From: Parapristionchus giblindavisi
Taxonomy: Eukaryota > Nematoda > Chromadorea > Rhabditida > Diplogasteridae
Reading direction: 5' to 3'
DNA: 64,000 nucleotides
NCBI GenBank assembly: GCA_943737045.1
Contig: CALSFV010000056.1
Location: 496,001-560,000, forward strand
Both the position numbers and the translations under genes were made by a program. Below the pieces are notes generated by a model that saw only the letters and a program-made list of their open reading frames with translations, was not told the DNA's origin and ran no database searches. Every line of letters starts with the position of its first letter. Positions within the stretch are counted from its first letter, which is position 1. Positions 22,012 through 35,394 of the stretch are shown here, in pieces.

Positions 22012-23033
<1,022 letters not shown>

Positions 23034-24517
23034 TGTTCCTGTTGATTTTTATAAAATTAAATAATAAAGCGGTATATGCTTAAAATATCGAATACTACGA
23101 CCATTAATTTAAAGGAACTTCAAAGCATCCCTAAAATATATGAAATGTGAATAAAGGAGAGTGAGAACCAAGAGACAAATGCAGCTGATCTAACCGCTTA
23201 TCGCTCGCCTTTAAAAGCTCCTTTCATTAAGATCAACAAGTTCGCAATGGAGCACGTATCAAGTTTTGTCTCGGCGCATTTCTCGTTTTAACGAGATTGT
23301 CTGTTCTCTTGATCCTTAGAAATTATCCTGTTGTTGCCATGTCTGGAATAAAGATCACTTCCTCATTCCTTGATCTTCCTTGTAACGCCCATTATCTTTA
23401 CAATGAGGTGCTTGTAAAGACAAGTATACTCTCACCATTGGCAATGATTTCTCGTAGACAAAGAAGTCGAACGCGGAGAGTTTCAAATTTGCTCGGGGTG
23501 AGACTTTTTGGCACACCCCGAGCTAATATTACTATCCGCTCTGGCCACAATCTCTCGTAGACAAAGAAGGCGAGAGAGTGCAGCGAAAGCTGAGAGTTTC
23601 AAATTTGCTTGAGATGATACTGTAAAAGAATGTGCAGTGCAAAAAAAAAAAACATGACCATGGAGGTGAAAAATAAAATGATTTTGAAATTTTCATGACA
23701 ATCACAAATCAAGTTCAATCGTTACTTACTTCAGAATCCTTTTTACAACTTTCATCGTCTTTGCTTTTCCTGTATGCCTCTTTATGTTTCTATTTTATTA
23801 TTCAGCGAAAATCTCCTGTTTCAGTTGAGATATCGTCATGCTTGCAAAGGATTAACCTTACAAAGCATTGCATCATTCAATCTTTTAAAGGGAGGTTGAC
23901 CTCACTCAATGTACTCTTCATCGCGCACACTATTTCTCTTTTATCTAACAACGCAGTATTCCTATTTTTTTACTTCCATGGTCATTTTTCACTGCAAATG
24001 CTTTTGAAGTAGCACCCCTCCAAGCTAATTTGATACTCACCACGTTCGCTACACTCTCTCGCATTCTTTGTCAACGAGAGAGCATTGACGCAGAGTGCAA
24101 GCTTAGCTCGGGGTGCACCTTGAAGGAAAGAACACTCAAAGCACAGCTCCCTTAAGAGAATTGGTTTTACAAGGAAGGAGAAGATCAGGGAAGGCGAAAG
24201 TGAGATATCTCTATTCCAGACACGGATAATGGCTTAGGATCAAAAGAACAGACCACCTCGCTTAGACAATAAATGTACCGAGAAGAAAACTTGATACGTA
24301 CTCCATTGCGCACTTCTTGATCTTGCGGATTTAAAGACGAACGATAAGCGCTTAGATCAGCTGCATTTGCCATGTCTTGGTTCTCTTTGCCATTTCCTCC
24401 CATTGCATTTCTATAACATATAATTTATAAGTACTTTTGAAGTTCTTTTAAAGTAATGTTCGTATATCATATGCACATCGCTGTATTTTTTAAAGATAAC
24501 GATAATCAAGAGGAACA

Positions 24518-24596
24518 ATGAATACTCATGCTTTGGTAGTCCTCACCGTCATCGTGGCTTCAACATTTGCTTGTGCTCCTGGTAGGCCCAGAGCAA
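24518..24596 (+). pseudogene. Orphan signal-peptide exon S2 (copy in block M)
   Basis: Identical in design to the exon at 8930: signal peptide, phase-1 donor GTAAGT, then a TTA microsatellite (24718-24843). What follows (24845 on) has no counterpart of S1 exons 2-3, so the gene is broken here too. Confidence 0.6.
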
Positions 24597-24718
24597 GTAA
24601 GTATTACTGTAGTCAAAAGTAGTGGGAAGAATGGGAAAAGAGAAATATAATTTCTTCATTTTTATCAATTTTTCGTATATTTCTATTTTATGTTAGTAAG
24701 TTTCGAATAAGATATGCG

Positions 24719-24844
<126 letters not shown>

Positions 24845-25254
24845 TGTAAGAAAATTTTTTTGTCTCAGATTTTGATGATTTTGATGTGGTTGGGGGTCAT
24901 GAGAAGGCCTAGCTACTTGATTGGGCCAAAATCGCAGTATTGAAATAATATTATATGTAATATTGTCCGTATAAAATGTACTTGCATAAGAAAATGACAA
25001 ACTAAGCAAATATCGAGAAAACGGGAATTTACATACAGTTTCTTTCTCTCGCCTAAATCTCGATTACCCCTCCTCTTCCTCTCACCTAACCCGTCTGACC
25101 TTCGCCGCGCTGATTTGATATTTAAAAGAGATCGGAATAGTTTTTGAACTATGCAAAACAGGAAATAGTCATTGCGGACGCTCCGTAAAAATAAAACAAG
25201 AGGTTTTTATACGCTTAATAATCTAATACGATCCAATGTTTCAATTTTTTTTGG
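24845..25254. repeat. Spacer between M and R holding a dispersed repeat
   Basis: About 24945-25175 (ATTGTCCGTATAAAATGTAC through CCGTCTGACCTTCGCCGCGC to GAACTATGCAAAACAGG) recurs reversed at about 55400-55600 and in part at 49650-49672. No coding signal was seen. Confidence 0.6.
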
Positions 25255-25870
25255 AACGACTGATTTTTTTCGGCAACGATCATTTCGGTAACGAATCATA
25301 AATCGGTTGGGAGATGGCCTATGGCAACCAATTTTGTACCATTGTTATCAGTAGGAGTTTACGGTATTGGGCTACCGTAACCCTCGGGAATCGCGACTGA
25401 TTTTTTTCAGTCGACCTCATGGTTGAAAATGGCCGAAGTCGAAAAATTCATGATGATAGGAAACCAAATACTAGTTGCCATTGTATCAACAGTGAGCAAA
25501 CTTTTATCTTTCAGGATACCGTAACGCGAACTACCTTAATACCGTACCCTATAATATTGTAGCGAAATTCACGGCAAATCCCGGTGCGATTACGGTAGTT
25601 CGGGTTACGGTGTACAGAAAGATAAAAGTTGGCTCACTGTTGATATAATGACAACTAGTATTTGGTTTCGGATCATCATGAATTATTCGACGTCGGCAAT
25701 TTTCAACCACGGTCATGGGTCGACTGAAATAAATCAGTTCGCGATTCCTGACGGTTGCGGTAGTCCAATACCGTACACTCCTACTGATCACAACGGTACA
25801 ACTTTTGTTGCCATAGGCCATTTCACAACCGATTTATGATCCGTTGATGAAACGATCCCCTCCCCCGGAT
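25255..25870. mobile_element. Fold-back element FB-A, right copy (fuller)
   Basis: Starts with TTTCGGCAACGATCATTTCGGTAACG, iteron-like words that also end FB-C, then follows the same palindrome as 4057-4610, to a CCCCTCCCCCGG end. Only the left terminus keeps the TTTCGGCAAC words. Confidence 0.75.
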
Positions 25871-26331
25871 TTTGAAACCGTACCGTTCAGAGGGAAGTCT
25901 TCTAAAATTATGGTTTCTCCGCGGCAGCTTTTCAGTTATTCAAGTCCTAATACCGTGGGAAATAACTGAAATAACAGTGATAATTCAAGGTCAATTCATT
26001 ATCAGTCCGGAGTGCCGAATCTCTTCATACTTCGGACCTACTTTATGATGACGATGAAGAACTAATTGTAATAAAGTAGTTGCATGTACAAGTGAATAAT
26101 AAGTTAGGATTGTAACTTCAGTGAAAGAAATTTAAATTTAAAAAAATAATAATTTTGATAATAAAAACTCTAAATTACTCTAAAATTTTAATTGACCCAG
26201 AGTTCGAATGAAAAAGTCGAAATATCCGGCTGCATTAGCATGAAATAATTTATGTATGGTATACAGAATAACTTTTGCTATCTTTCTGTCTTCACAGTTT
26301 GTCCACGAAAATGTTAGTGGGAATCCACCTT

Positions 26332-26678
26332 TAAAGATGGTGGCCCGCGAATGTTCGGATAAATCACTACACCCCTCTTATGCGAATGCAAAGTGATATG
26401 CGAAGAGTTAGCGCAGCCTCTCATCTATCCCATAGCGCAGTGGTAAACGTTCAGACTCCTTACCCGTTTGACGCGAGTTCGAAACCTATTGCCGAATTTC
26501 CTCAATTTTCAAAAAGCACGCCCTTCCCTGAACCGGGCCTGATGGTTCATTAATGTTTCTAGCGATCAGTAGACTAAATCAGCACAAAATAAATAGTGTA
26601 CTGTACGTAGAATAACTTTTGCTACCTTTCTGTCTTCACAGTTTGTTCACGAAAATATTCGTGGGACACCACCTTTAA
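26332..26678 (+). mobile_element. TIR element with tRNA-like pol III promoter (copy 3)
   Basis: Same as the copy at 5072, with box A, box B and TTTT retained. It is preceded, as in L, by the 3' part of another copy. Confidence 0.8.
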
Positions 26679-26686
26679 GGCGTTAC

Positions 26687-27075
26687 AAAAGGAGCAGTTT
26701 CTCGACGTCATTCGAGGAGATTAGTGACTGCCTTTTTGCCCGATCGATCTCAGCTCCCTGGTCTACTCAGTCTGGGGCACCTCGGAGGATAGGACCTGCA
26801 CTACTCTGCACCCCAATTTGGAGTCCCTGAAGAAAGCCTTGGAGAAGGAGTGGTCGGAGATGGACACCACTTACCTGAGTGTTTAGAGAAACGCGTACCT
26901 CTCCCATCTCAAGGACGTCATTAAGACCAATGGAGGCAGAATCGAGCTATGACTGTTTTATTGTATTTCAACATGATTAAAGATTGTCCGGTACATATTT
27001 GAACGGAACTCGATTTTTTTGAAAAAAGTTATTTCGTTTTTACGGTGTCGCAATAATTAATGCCCACCCTGTAAT
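26687..27075 (+). pseudogene. Mariner-type transposase remnant (copy 3)
   Basis: Same reading frame and internal TAG as the copies at 5427 and 20942. Confidence 0.75.
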
Positions 27076-27537
27076 GACTAATCGATAATTTTAATTGATA
27101 TAATTCTGTTATTTCAGCAAAATCAGACAAAATCAGCCGTAAATTTTCTCGCAACGATTCTACAGTATTCCCATAGTATCTTTTTACAAACTTTGAATGA
27201 AATAAATTAATTATATCGTTGCATTCAATGTGTACATCAATTCTTTCGAAAACAAATTGTTTGATAATATTGTGGATGTTCATAGATTAATCAAACCCAA
27301 TCAATCAATAACTGTATAAATATTGTAAGTATCACATGGATCGTTCTTTAATAATCGATAAAATAAACGAATTTTTATTCTAAAATAATTAACAGATACA
27401 TATTATTAAAACATATAACATCTGGTAAACTAGGACATGTTCTTCTGTTACGTGCGCAAAAAGATATCACTATTTCGACAAAAATAAGAAACACACAAAT
27501 TTTATTTTGAAAAGTTATGATTTCTAAAAGTTTGAAA

Positions 27538-28648
27538 ATAAATCGTAACTTTTCGCCACCTTAAGCTGAAAGAGACTCCTTGTTAGTGGCAGATTTTGCT
27601 ACGCTTTTAGAGACCCGTGTTATATATATATTTTTTTAAATTTTCCAACAAAACCCGGTTTTAATCTCCCCCTTTCTTTCTTTATTTCGAATTGAGTTCA
27701 ATCAATGGACCATGGTCAAATGGTATGTTGAATGTCGTACATTCACAAATATTGTTGAAAATATATACACTTTATTCGGGGCGAAGACGATTGAGAATCG
27801 TGTATCGGGGGTTACGAGTGAACAATAGAGAATCTAGCAAACGAGTAAGGATGGTAGACAGGGGGGGGGGGGGTAGTGGACAGGAGACAGAATGCATAGA
27901 CGAGTATTTCGTGCGAGATATGATAATATAGGGCAATATATATGAATATGATAGCTTACAAGCATAATGAGAGAGATATTGGACGGAAAGTTAAGCATGT
28001 ATGATATAGCCTGGCAAGAATTGGAATCTAGAATAAAAGTGTAAGGAGCAAAAAAAGTGAAAGATATGATAGAAATACATCTGTATGTGTGAAGAAAATG
28101 TCATTGATTGAGGTCAGTAGTAATGGAAAGGAAGTTTGTCGTGCGAGGGCTTTTGAGCAAAGATCAAAGATCAAAGATTATAGATCAATTCATGAAGAAG
28201 TTCAAAGCAAGGGTTTCTCAAAATCAAGACAAGGACAAAAACTAGGACAGAAAAAAACGTTAGCTAGCATATGCATAGGGATTATACTGTAATGTGGGAA
28301 ATAAACAGGAAAAATGCATAAACAGGAAAATGAGTGCAATTACAGCTTACAAAACATACATTTACAAAATAACTAAAAAAAAACTACATATTAATGCGTA
28401 CATATCTATCTAGCACTATGGAATGGATGGAAATGTATCTATGCGGGTGGAATACGGTACATCTGGAGCAATTATCGATTGATCGATCGATAAATTGGGT
28501 CATATGTGACTTCACAGCTACAAGAGGGAGAGTGCGTACTAGCAAAGATGCGAGGGATGGGACAGTATAAACCAATCAATAGATAAATAAATCGATCAAT
28601 CAGTCAATAAATCAGTACAATCAATCAATAAAGTAAGCACAACAACAA
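27538..28648. other. Interval between block R and the E2F 3' flank
   Basis: No gene recognised. It has a G12 run (27863-27874), a GATCAAA heptad array (28158-28180, the complement of GATCTTT), AATAAA-like words on both strands and ATCA repeats near 28560-28630. Part may be 3' UTR of the E2F gene, whose stop codon is at 28950-28948. Confidence 0.4.
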
Positions 28649-28947
28649 CTCAAAAAGTATCAAGCAAGCAGAAATGAACAATGTATAACAAAAGATGCAA
28701 AATATGTGTACAAAAACGACAAATTGAGAAAGGCCAAGTACGGTAAGGAGGAAAGGATTACTGTATGTATGGTGGACAGGTGTAGTATTGATTGATTCGC
28801 AATATGCGAATATCACCGAAGACGAGCAAACCGGAGTGTGGTGCAAGCAAAAATAGAGCTAATCGATGAACCTACCGTAATCTCATCGATTCAGAGTGCG
28901 TGTTTAGACAAAATCAATCGATGAAACTACCGTAATCTCATCGTGAT

Positions 28948-29138
28948 TCAGAGAAAATCGTCGCTATTGTACATATCGTACATGGAGGGACCGGCAGTGT
29001 TGTCGAGACTGTATGGGTTATAGAGGGAGGTGGAGGCGGAGGATGAGGGAGTGGGTGGATCGATCGAGAGGAACGAATGGGTGGGCACGGGACAATCGTC
29101 GTTCGATGACGGTAGCATCATCATCTACAATATATTCC

Positions 29139-29174
<36 letters not shown>

Positions 29175-32100
29175 CCATAATATATATCAAACAACAGGGG
29201 AGAACGATACTAGAGAAGTACATTTGGAATAGGATAATGTGCACATGATGAAATACAAAACTCACGGGTGGCCCATTCATGAGGAACTTGAGCGGTGACA
29301 GATACTGGTGCGGATTGTACGAGTTCTCGTCGATCATCTGCAAATCAATCAATAATCAATAGCCAATTAATCGATAACTACCGTACCTTGCTGGGCGTTA
29401 TGAGATCGTCACAGGGTTGCCGGTACGATGGCTGGCCACTTGACACGGGCGGCAGGACGAGTTCGTCTGCAAATATTAATGATATTAAGTATATTATTTA
29501 AATAAATAATATGCCAAGCTGACATCATAGTGGATCAGACAGCATACCATACTTCTCCATAAATCCATCCACTAGTCAGGTTACATACAACAACTTTATC
29601 ATAATATGGCAAAATCATAAACAGCAACAACGAATCATACTCTGTATCAATCGATATGTATATCAAAATAAGGCAAACTATTCCCAAGGGTATGACAGAG
29701 AGCATTCCGTAGTGTTTCAACACATATATATATAGTCTAAGCACGACAAATTAGCATCTGTACGTAACCTTAATATCCTTAAACTTAACAACCTAACCTT
29801 AACCTTGTCATCAAGTTACTGTCACATCATCAGCGCATTTTAAAGCCTAATCAGCATATGGGACAAGAGATCATTAGCATATTCTAACCGCCTATATTAC
29901 CAAGAGTTCAACTCACGCGAATAACTAAATAATCAAACCTCAAAAGGAAGAGAGCATGCGCGTAAAATAAATCTGATTCTGACAAGCCTAAAAAGCTAAA
30001 AAGCATCGTAACTTCGTTGCATCATACAATTTAATTAGAATACGAAACAAGAGATCACCGACTCCTAAATATTATTATCTATATCCCTCTACTCAATCAA
30101 TATCAAATCAATATTACATCACTAATACTATCATAACTATAATATTGCCACTATCACATCTTAACTGCATCCTAGTACCAAATCAATACCCATGATCTAC
30201 TCAATCGATATCTAATCATCCCCATATCACTCCTCATCCTCCTCCTTCTTCATCTCCTCACCATTCGTATTCTCATTGTGATAAGTGCCCGGCTCTACGA
30301 GTTCCTTCGGCTCACGTTGACCCTCCGTTTGATTGGGCAACAACAGTGCGGTCAGACCTGCGGGGCAGCGTACTGCCATCTCGAAGCGTCCCGCCGCCAC
30401 TGGATCTACTACCTGAAGATAAAAGATCATCATCAAAGATCAAAGATCAATGGCTCTCACCTCAACACTGGCGTCACTGGATCCGGAACGAATCGCGACA
30501 GTCATGTGCTGCTCACCCTCGGCCGAGGCACGCTGAAGATCGTCAAACTTGACGTACCTGCAAGTGACCACGGATCAAACTACAGACTACATTTATTACA
30601 GTTCAAACTACACATTGCAAATCTATCATGGTTACGACTACAGACTACAAAACGACATGGAACAAGGACGGATCGAACAATGTGGCAAATCGGAACTAGA
30701 TATATACCAATCGCTTTTCCATGGAAAGTTATACAAGTTTTGTGTTGAACTTCTTTGCTAACCACCACAAAGAAGTGAGTTTCTTCGCAAAAATGATCAA
30801 CGCACAACTTGCATAACTCCACCTTTAGAATCGATTAGTATATATGTCATTCCGATTGGCTACTACACCGCCATTCCTTGTCACCAATCTACAAACTACA
30901 CCGTACGCATAGGGCTTGTCGGTGGGATCGTCCTTGACGAGACTGAATGCATTGGATAGATCACGAATAAGATCGTCCAAGTTCTTCTCGTCCTGCTCCA
31001 TCTGCCATATGTCCTCGAGGATCTCCTGTTTGTGTGCCTGATCCGCCGTCCCGTCGGCCGAGTCCTGACTGGAAAAGCGAGATACGGTAAGTATACTGTA
31101 TGGAATTTTTAGTCTATTTATTTTTATTCTATCACAAATTGCTTCGCAAGAGCTATTGCAAATCAACTAAATTCCTTGTTACTGATATCGTTATTGATAT
31201 ACGACATGCTGACAAGATATTATTGGATATATTATTGGATATTGTTATTTTCTTGTCAACATGACGTTTATCAGGAAGCAAGAAGCGTCAGTATATACAA
31301 ATGATATAGATTATCGGGCTCATCCACTTATCCTCATCCATATCACACTTCATACCAGAGATATCGATTGATTTTCTTATGATTCTAGAGTGATGAGAGA
31401 ATGCTACCATTGACAGTGCGATGATATGTGCCAGAGGACACGGTAAGGTCTATTAGGTGGAATAAAGACTCTTCACCACTTATCCCCACTGGCAGTGCTA
31501 TACCACGATACTCTCAATACTATTCTCGGTATACGGTAGATTGAGATCAGAAACAGGGTAGATCAAATCAATCATAGGAGGAATACGGTCAGATTTTTCG
31601 ATTGTTGAGAGATTTTGGCTCAAAATGAGGTCAGATTTTTCGATTATTGAGAGATTTTGGCTCAAAATGCGGTCATATTTTTCGATTTTGGGGAAATTTT
31701 GTCTCAAAATGAAAGACTTGGTACTTTGTAACATACTTTTCGACCTATGAAATCAATCAATAATGTACTTACCACCATCGAATCGAATTCTTGCCCGTCT
31801 TCACTATCAAATCGATACCCTCGAGTACGTTAGTGATATCATACAATCGTCGCTTCTGTACTCCAAGCAAACTCGCGGCCTCGTTTAGATTCAACTCCTT
31901 AAAGTCAATCAATAATCATTAGACCAATTATCGATTGAATTACATTAATTATGGTCCTACTGTATCATTAGAAACTACCGCAAATCGTCGGTCCTCTAGG
32001 ACGGCACGGCCCATATTCTAATGATTTTCATATACTTTAGCACAACTTCTGGACGTCTTTGGCAGATCGAAATCTTTCGATTAATCATAGTAAACTCTCA

Positions 32101-33894
32101 TAATCAGTTAGAGAGTGACGCGAAAACCGTGTGCACGAGGGGTCAAAGATTAAAGATCAAAGATCAAATAGCTTACTTCAGAGGTCTTGCGAAGATCCAT
32201 AAACTTGCGAGTGAGTACGAGTAGAGAGTTCTCGAGACGACCCCCAGTCGGACTGCCTGCAAGCAAAAACCCAGTTAGAAAATAATTTGGGCACAAATCG
32301 ATCGATAATTAGCCCGACTACGCTCCCAAATTCAGATAGCCCGGTCGTGGGCTTATCAATCGATATGTAGTCTATAGTAAGGCAGCTAGGTAGATCAAAT
32401 CAATCGATAATTGCTCGGACCTCTGCCATCGGGTGGACTTTGCTTGCTAGGCGTCAGGCGTTGTTGCAGTAGTTGAGCTCGTCTGATCTGAGTGGGAGTC
32501 TGCTTAGGCGGTTTCTTGTCCCGCTTCATGATCGTTCTCATCGTGATCCTTTTCGTCGAGGGACCGGCGGCAAACTTGCGTGACGTCACAGGCAGTTGTC
32601 TAGACGGCGGCGGCTCAAACATGCCCACATCCTCTTTGCCGTCTGGGTCGAATAGATCGAGAAATGCGGCTGATTCAGCCGGGTCGAAACCGTAATCCTC
32701 ATCCGGGTCGTACACTTCCTCCTTGACGACGACACGAGGTCGGGCAGGAGCCGGATCCGATAGGGATATCGTTGCGGGGTCCATATCGGTGATGGATACT
32801 GTAGAAATGGGCAGTGTTAGAAGCGATAAGAGCGATAAGAGTGCAAAGCGCGAGAGCAACGTGTAAGATAACAATTGTGAGTATAATCAATGAGACTGAG
32901 CCCCAAATAGAGATAGGCAGTCTGTATAGACGTTCTCTATGCTCAATAGGGAAGGGGAGTATAGAGAGAGAGAGGACGAAGGGAGTGGTGAGAGAGCAGG
33001 GAGTTTGAAGAGACGACAGAGACGAGAGTATGTACGATGGAGAGGGCGCGATGCCACAGGGAACATGACCCGATGATCTACGCCCTATTTAGACGTAGAC
33101 AAGTGAAAGAAGAAGAATATGGGAATATATGCGTAATTCTTACCTCGCTCGCCCGGACTGGTGCCCTTGCCTTTCGATTTCGAAACTGAATTTAAGCTTT
33201 TGATAATTAAATTAAATTATATTGATTTAAAGTATTCATAGCAAATATTTAAAAGACTTTCAATCTTGAGAAAACAATTTGTAATTTCTATTTAAAAGGT
33301 TATTTTATATTGTCAAACCTGGAGTTGTGGCCAACTTTGCCTTCTTCAATTCTAGTGGAGAGGGGCCTAGCTCTAGCTTGCGACGTGCCTAAATCAGCGG
33401 CGTTAGCACATAAAAAGAATCGATCATAATATTCTTTCGAACCGAGAACTACCTTGTCCGATCGGGTGTTACTAGAGATAGGTGTGGATTGAGAAGACTC
33501 GGTCTGATTCCAGACACCGGGAGTTTGTTGGAGGCTCCTAGAAATATAATCAATTAAGAGAATTATTCTAGGAGAATTAGAATGTCGATTAGACTTCTAC
33601 CCCTTATTTAATTTTACATTGACAGTGGAATAATATACACTTGTACATCATCTATTAATATTATTAATTTAATTATGATTAGTGCACTGACGCGTTGAAC
33701 CCGCTCATGCTTTGATGGAGCGCTTCGGGCGAAGCTGCCGGACTCAGCGGTTCATCTTTGGCTTCGTAGAGGTACTGATGATTCTCATCTACTGAAGCAG
33801 TAGCCGGTGCCTTGGTGGGATCAGGTTCCACTAGCGGGCCTATCATCGGCCCTCGAACGTTAGTGCGATTCTGGGCCACCCGGCCAGTGGACAT
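28948..33894 (-). CDS. E2F-family transcription factor (intact copy)
   Basis: Thirteen in-phase exons, 573 aa: 33894-33692, 33537-33453, 33388-33319, 33185-33144, 32798-32421, 32256-32177, 31897-31773, 31068-30907, 30557-30461, 30412-30262, 29466-29387, 29337-29266, 29124-28948. The winged-helix DNA-binding domain is about residues 260-328 ([11 protein letters not shown], then the diagnostic [15 protein letters not shown] and KTGKNSIRW). Dimerisation and marked-box regions follow, about 335-455 ([31 protein letters not shown]). The C-terminus ([20 protein letters not shown]) occupies the position of the pocket-protein-binding transactivation region. The N-terminal half is long and acidic, with [11 protein letters not shown] near 97-107. 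The E2F call is secure; the orthologue (efl-1 or efl-2) is not. Exon 1's donor (GTCAGT) and exon 5's (GTCCGA) are the weakest joins, and alternative 5' exons are possible. Confidence 0.9.
29143..29175. repeat. (TAA)n microsatellite in E2F intron 12
   Basis: About 11 units, shorter than in the inverted copy (13024-13082). Confidence 0.95.
31583..31747. mobile_element. TAGGTCGAA-family MITE in E2F intron 7
   Basis: Orthologous to the insertion at 10046 in the inverted copy, so it predates the duplication. Confidence 0.7.
31972..32172 (-). repeat. ~210-bp interspersed intron repeat (copy 2)
   Basis: Reverse orientation, in E2F intron 6; same as 9625-9838 and 42511-42727. Confidence 0.8.
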
Positions 33895-33896
33895 GG

Positions 33897-33900
33897 CCTG
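33897..33900 (-). promoter_or_regulatory. Acceptor just before the E2F start codon
   Basis: TTTAAATTCAG ends three bases before the ATG at 33894. An acceptor so close to the start with no evident upstream exon is typical of spliced-leader addition in nematodes. A 5' UTR exon is the alternative. Confidence 0.55.
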
Positions 33901-35373
33901 AATTTAAACATGATGGATTTCGTAATTTTATTCAAATTCTAATCATTTTAGCGAGTTCAAGTGGTAATAATTGGTGCGTGAATTATAACATCAATTCGTA
34001 GGTTGATGTTTAGTGCATGGACATTGAAAACGACAGATACATGATCAGATAGTGCTGGAATCAGAAGACAGAATGCGGGAAAAGGTTGCCAGTTTAACGA
34101 GCTGGCAACAAGCCAAAAACAGAGTTCCCGCCAATTTAGACGAATGAACGCCCGCGGACACGCCCTAGAAACTCTCTCGATTTTACACACTCTCTCGTCA
34201 TTCAATTTACATGGCGTACAATTGCTACGATAAGTAAGATTCAGCACCTTTCAGACTCATGCAAAGATTTTCAGATTTGTTTTATTCTCGCAGTAAAGGA
34301 TGTGCTTCCTTCGTTTCTAAAACAGTTTGCACATTTTACACTCAATGAACAGTGAAATAATGAAGAACAAGTGAGGAACTTATGAAATACCGTAGTAAGC
34401 ACAATTTCAGTTTGCGATAGCTTGCAAAGTCGGAAATTTTTATTAAAATAATATTATTTTGTATTGTATTTGAATATTATTTAATTTCTTGCTGTGTGAA
34501 TTGATTGGGCACGCGTCAAAAGCTAAATAGGCTCACTATTAACGTTAGTCATTGCGCATGAGCTCTCAAAGCAGTCCAAACATAAATTTGTACTATATTA
34601 TTTCCAGAATTATAGTTATTTGATCCCCTTTGCTGACAAGAGTGTTACGATTGATTTTGTAGAACTAGTTCCAGAAGTACAACACGTGCAATCAAGTGAT
34701 TTCGACCGAATACATTTGATCTTTCGCTGCTAACACCAAGAACGCTTGCTACAATTGTCATTTTCGCTTCTCTTTCTCTTCGTTCGATTAAAATCCGTGC
34801 ATTATTAGGTTACTCAGATTCGTGAGTTGACTAGTCTAACATAAATTGTAAAAAGGAGATAGTGAAAGATAAATGTAGAAAGGAATGACTTACTTTGTGA
34901 AAGCATTTTGCAAGCAATCATGATTAGGATAAGGTAGATGACGTTAGTAGATGACTAGCTCTTGTCTTGTCGATCTGCAACTGAACTATAATAGTCTAAA
35001 CCTTATCGCGACTCTGTGCATCCACCTTCCCTCCAAATGTATTTTCGCGCGTGCCGTAGTTGCGCGCCATTTTTTGGCGGGCTCTTGCCTCGTCCCTCGC
35101 AGGCATAGATGGTCTCTCGCCTTGTAGATCATTGATGTCATTCCCTAACAATCTATAGTCTCCTGGTTCGAGGCATTTTTCTTTCTAAACCAAACAGTAA
35201 GCGAGAGAGCATTGTGTTTGTGACAATTAAGCTGTTGTTCTGGCTTTCAAAGTCATGTGAACATTGTGAATTGGTACAATGAATTCTCGCTAACAACGAG
35301 TACTTACTTGCAATACTAGTTATACTACGGGTGTAGCATGGATACAGATAATATTATTGATTGTAATTTACAG
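33901..35373. promoter_or_regulatory. Head-to-head intergenic region, E2F and GFM1
   Basis: About 1.5 kb between the divergent first exons, presumably holding both promoters. No clear TATA box or E2F site (TTTSSCGC) was recognised; TTTGGCGGG at about 35073-35081 is the closest E2F-like word. A MITE-like GCGAGAGAGCATTG remnant lies near 35200. The open stretch at 34247-33957 has no supporting signal. Confidence 0.5.
35371..35373 (+). promoter_or_regulatory. Acceptor before the GFM1 start codon
   Basis: TTGTAATTTACAG is followed by 21 nt and the ATG at 35395; probable trans-splice or 5' UTR acceptor. Confidence 0.5.
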
Positions 35374-35394
35374 GGTAACCATTATCTACCGGCC

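Larger units (their letters stand above)
25318..27537. repeat. Segmental duplication block R
   Basis: Matches L from 4057 to about 6280, ending within TTTGAAAA at 27537 before reaching the S1 coding exons. M and R together cover one whole L unit, in swapped order. Confidence 0.92.
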
